Assembly (NCBI GenBank): GCA_043818215.1
Contig: JBDRGC010000318.1
Location: 1-14,586, forward strand
Source: JBDRGC01 sp043818215
GTDB lineage: Bacteria > Chloroflexota > Anaerolineae > Anaerolineales > UBA11858
DNA length: 14,586 nucleotides
Reading direction: 5' to 3'
The position numbers and the translations under genes are program-made. The notes beneath the pieces are model-generated. The model did no database searches, was not told the DNA's origin, and saw nothing but the letters and a program-made list of their open reading frames with translations. This document shows, piece by piece, positions 14,058 through 14,586 of this stretch; the first letter of the stretch is position 1, and each line of letters opens with the position of its first letter.

Positions 14058-14135
14058 CGTGAAGCGTGAAGCGGATTTTATCCTACTCAGCTATGCTTCG
14101 GGGACTATGTCACGTCTCACGTCTCATGTCTCACG
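14058..14135. repeat. Two short period-7 arrays upstream of the M23 gene
   Basis: CGTGAAG occurs twice in tandem (14058-14071). Four units, TGTCACG, TCTCACG, TCTCATG and TCTCACG, follow at 14108-14135. Both share the 7-bp period of the arrays at 2-155, 1692-1719 and 1832-1852 with different sequence. Confidence 0.75.
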
Positions 14136-14175
14136 GTGCATTTGTCATTACCGGGCGACTTTTGCGTTAGTGCTT

Positions 14176-14209
14176 TAATCAAAACGCCCCACCCGGACGG
14201 GAGAGCGTT
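14176..14209 (-). terminator. Probable intrinsic terminator of the FmdB gene
   Basis: On the minus strand, AACGC (14209-14205) pairs with GCGTT (14187-14183), with an inner CCCG/CGGG-like pairing, and TTTTGATT follows. It lies 26 bp beyond the FmdB stop codon. The stem is imperfect. Confidence 0.55.
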
Positions 14210-14234
14210 ATGCCTGCAATATATGATATGTGTT

Positions 14235-14510
14235 TCAGTCTTTATCAAGTGTATCCGATTTGGTTGAATCGCTGGAAGATGCTACCTCGGTCTTTTGTGG
14301 TTTATTATTGCTACCATTTTTGCCGGAAGGAGAACGATTATCCGTTGAATAGAAGCCAGACCCTTTGAAGACAATTCCCACCGGTAAATAAACTTTCCGC
14401 AGGGTTTTTGTGTTGCACTCCGGGCAACGAGTTAGGGGAGCATCTACAAATTTTTGGCGGCGTTCGAATTGAACACCGCAATTTTCACATCGATACGTAT
14501 AAATAGGCAT
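14235..14510 (-). CDS. FmdB family zinc ribbon protein
   Basis: This 91-residue protein begins MPIYTYRCENCG, the hallmark of FmdB-type zinc ribbons, with C8/C11 and C29/C32 forming a CxxC...CxxC zinc site. FKGSGFYSTDNR is the usual motif after the ribbon. The tail (about 58-91) is Ser/Lys/Asn/Asp-rich and probably disordered. FmdB proteins are named after a putative regulator of formamidase expression in Methylophilus; the general role is unknown. The frame can be read from TTG 14522, but ATG 14510 matches the family start and has GGAA 6-7 nt upstream. The gene is AT-rich for the window. Confidence 0.92.
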   Translation of the reverse strand: MPIYTYRCENCGVQFERRQKFVDAPLTRCPECNTKTLRKVYLPVGIVFKGSGFYSTDNRSPSGKNGSNNKPQKTEVASSSDSTKSDTLDKD

Positions 14511-14586
14511 GCTTTGTTCCAATCTTGCTACAAGTCAATTCTTTCAGAAGCGAAAGGGATTATAGCGCGCTTGATATTGATTGGCA

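Overview
The window looks like bacterial chromosome from a Chloroflexota member, probably Anaerolineae. This is an inference from overall style. Genes are GC-rich and loosely packed. A bacillopeptidase F-like subtilase carries C-terminal COG1470-type beta repeats. A short 'YLPL(V/I)' motif recurs in secreted proteins. Intergenic DNA is crowded with palindromes and heptamer repeats. There is no rRNA, tRNA, CRISPR array, intact transposase or recognisable phage gene.

Layout. A heptanucleotide tandem array (2-155) runs almost into the start codon of a YabN-type tetrapyrrole methylase/MazG fusion (161-1654, +). Next come a probably leaderless Uma2-family nuclease-like gene (1907-2590, +) and a GH27 alpha-galactosidase (2767-3894, +). 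On the minus strand follow galactokinase galK (6677-5532), a coiled-coil PD-(D/E)XK-like DUF3782 protein (5498-4791) and an AIM24/TIGR00266 protein (4764-3997). These three are closely spaced and end at a good intrinsic terminator (3932-3969), so they probably form one operon. An AT-rich LspA-like membrane gene (7472-6900, -) has lost the first catalytic aspartate. A secreted esterase (9073-7850, -), a secreted subtilase (10422 to about 12905 or 12923, -), a lipoprotein M23 peptidase (14009-13209, -) and an FmdB zinc-ribbon protein (14510-14235, -) complete the coding content.

Function. The alpha-galactosidase and galactokinase are a matched pair: one frees galactose from alpha-galactosides and the other phosphorylates it for the Leloir pathway. 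They lie on opposite strands and converge across the operon, so they are not co-transcribed. The esterase, subtilase and M23 lipoprotein point to an exported hydrolytic lifestyle.

The most unusual content is non-coding. (1) A 260-bp quasi-palindrome at 9173-9432 has at least four properly nested arm pairs and local hairpins, with G.U-compatible changes that favour a leftward RNA. (2) A roughly 240-bp element at 7601-7843 is bounded by 20/21-matching inverted repeats, each beside a GGGC-GAAA-GCCC hairpin. (3) GC-rich three-way-junction repeats at 12961-13018 and 13137-13197 show compensatory changes, and a rearranged relative lies at 9764-9863. (4) A small family of gene-end palindromes also shows compensatory changes. 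(5) Period-7 repeats of different sequence occur at five places.
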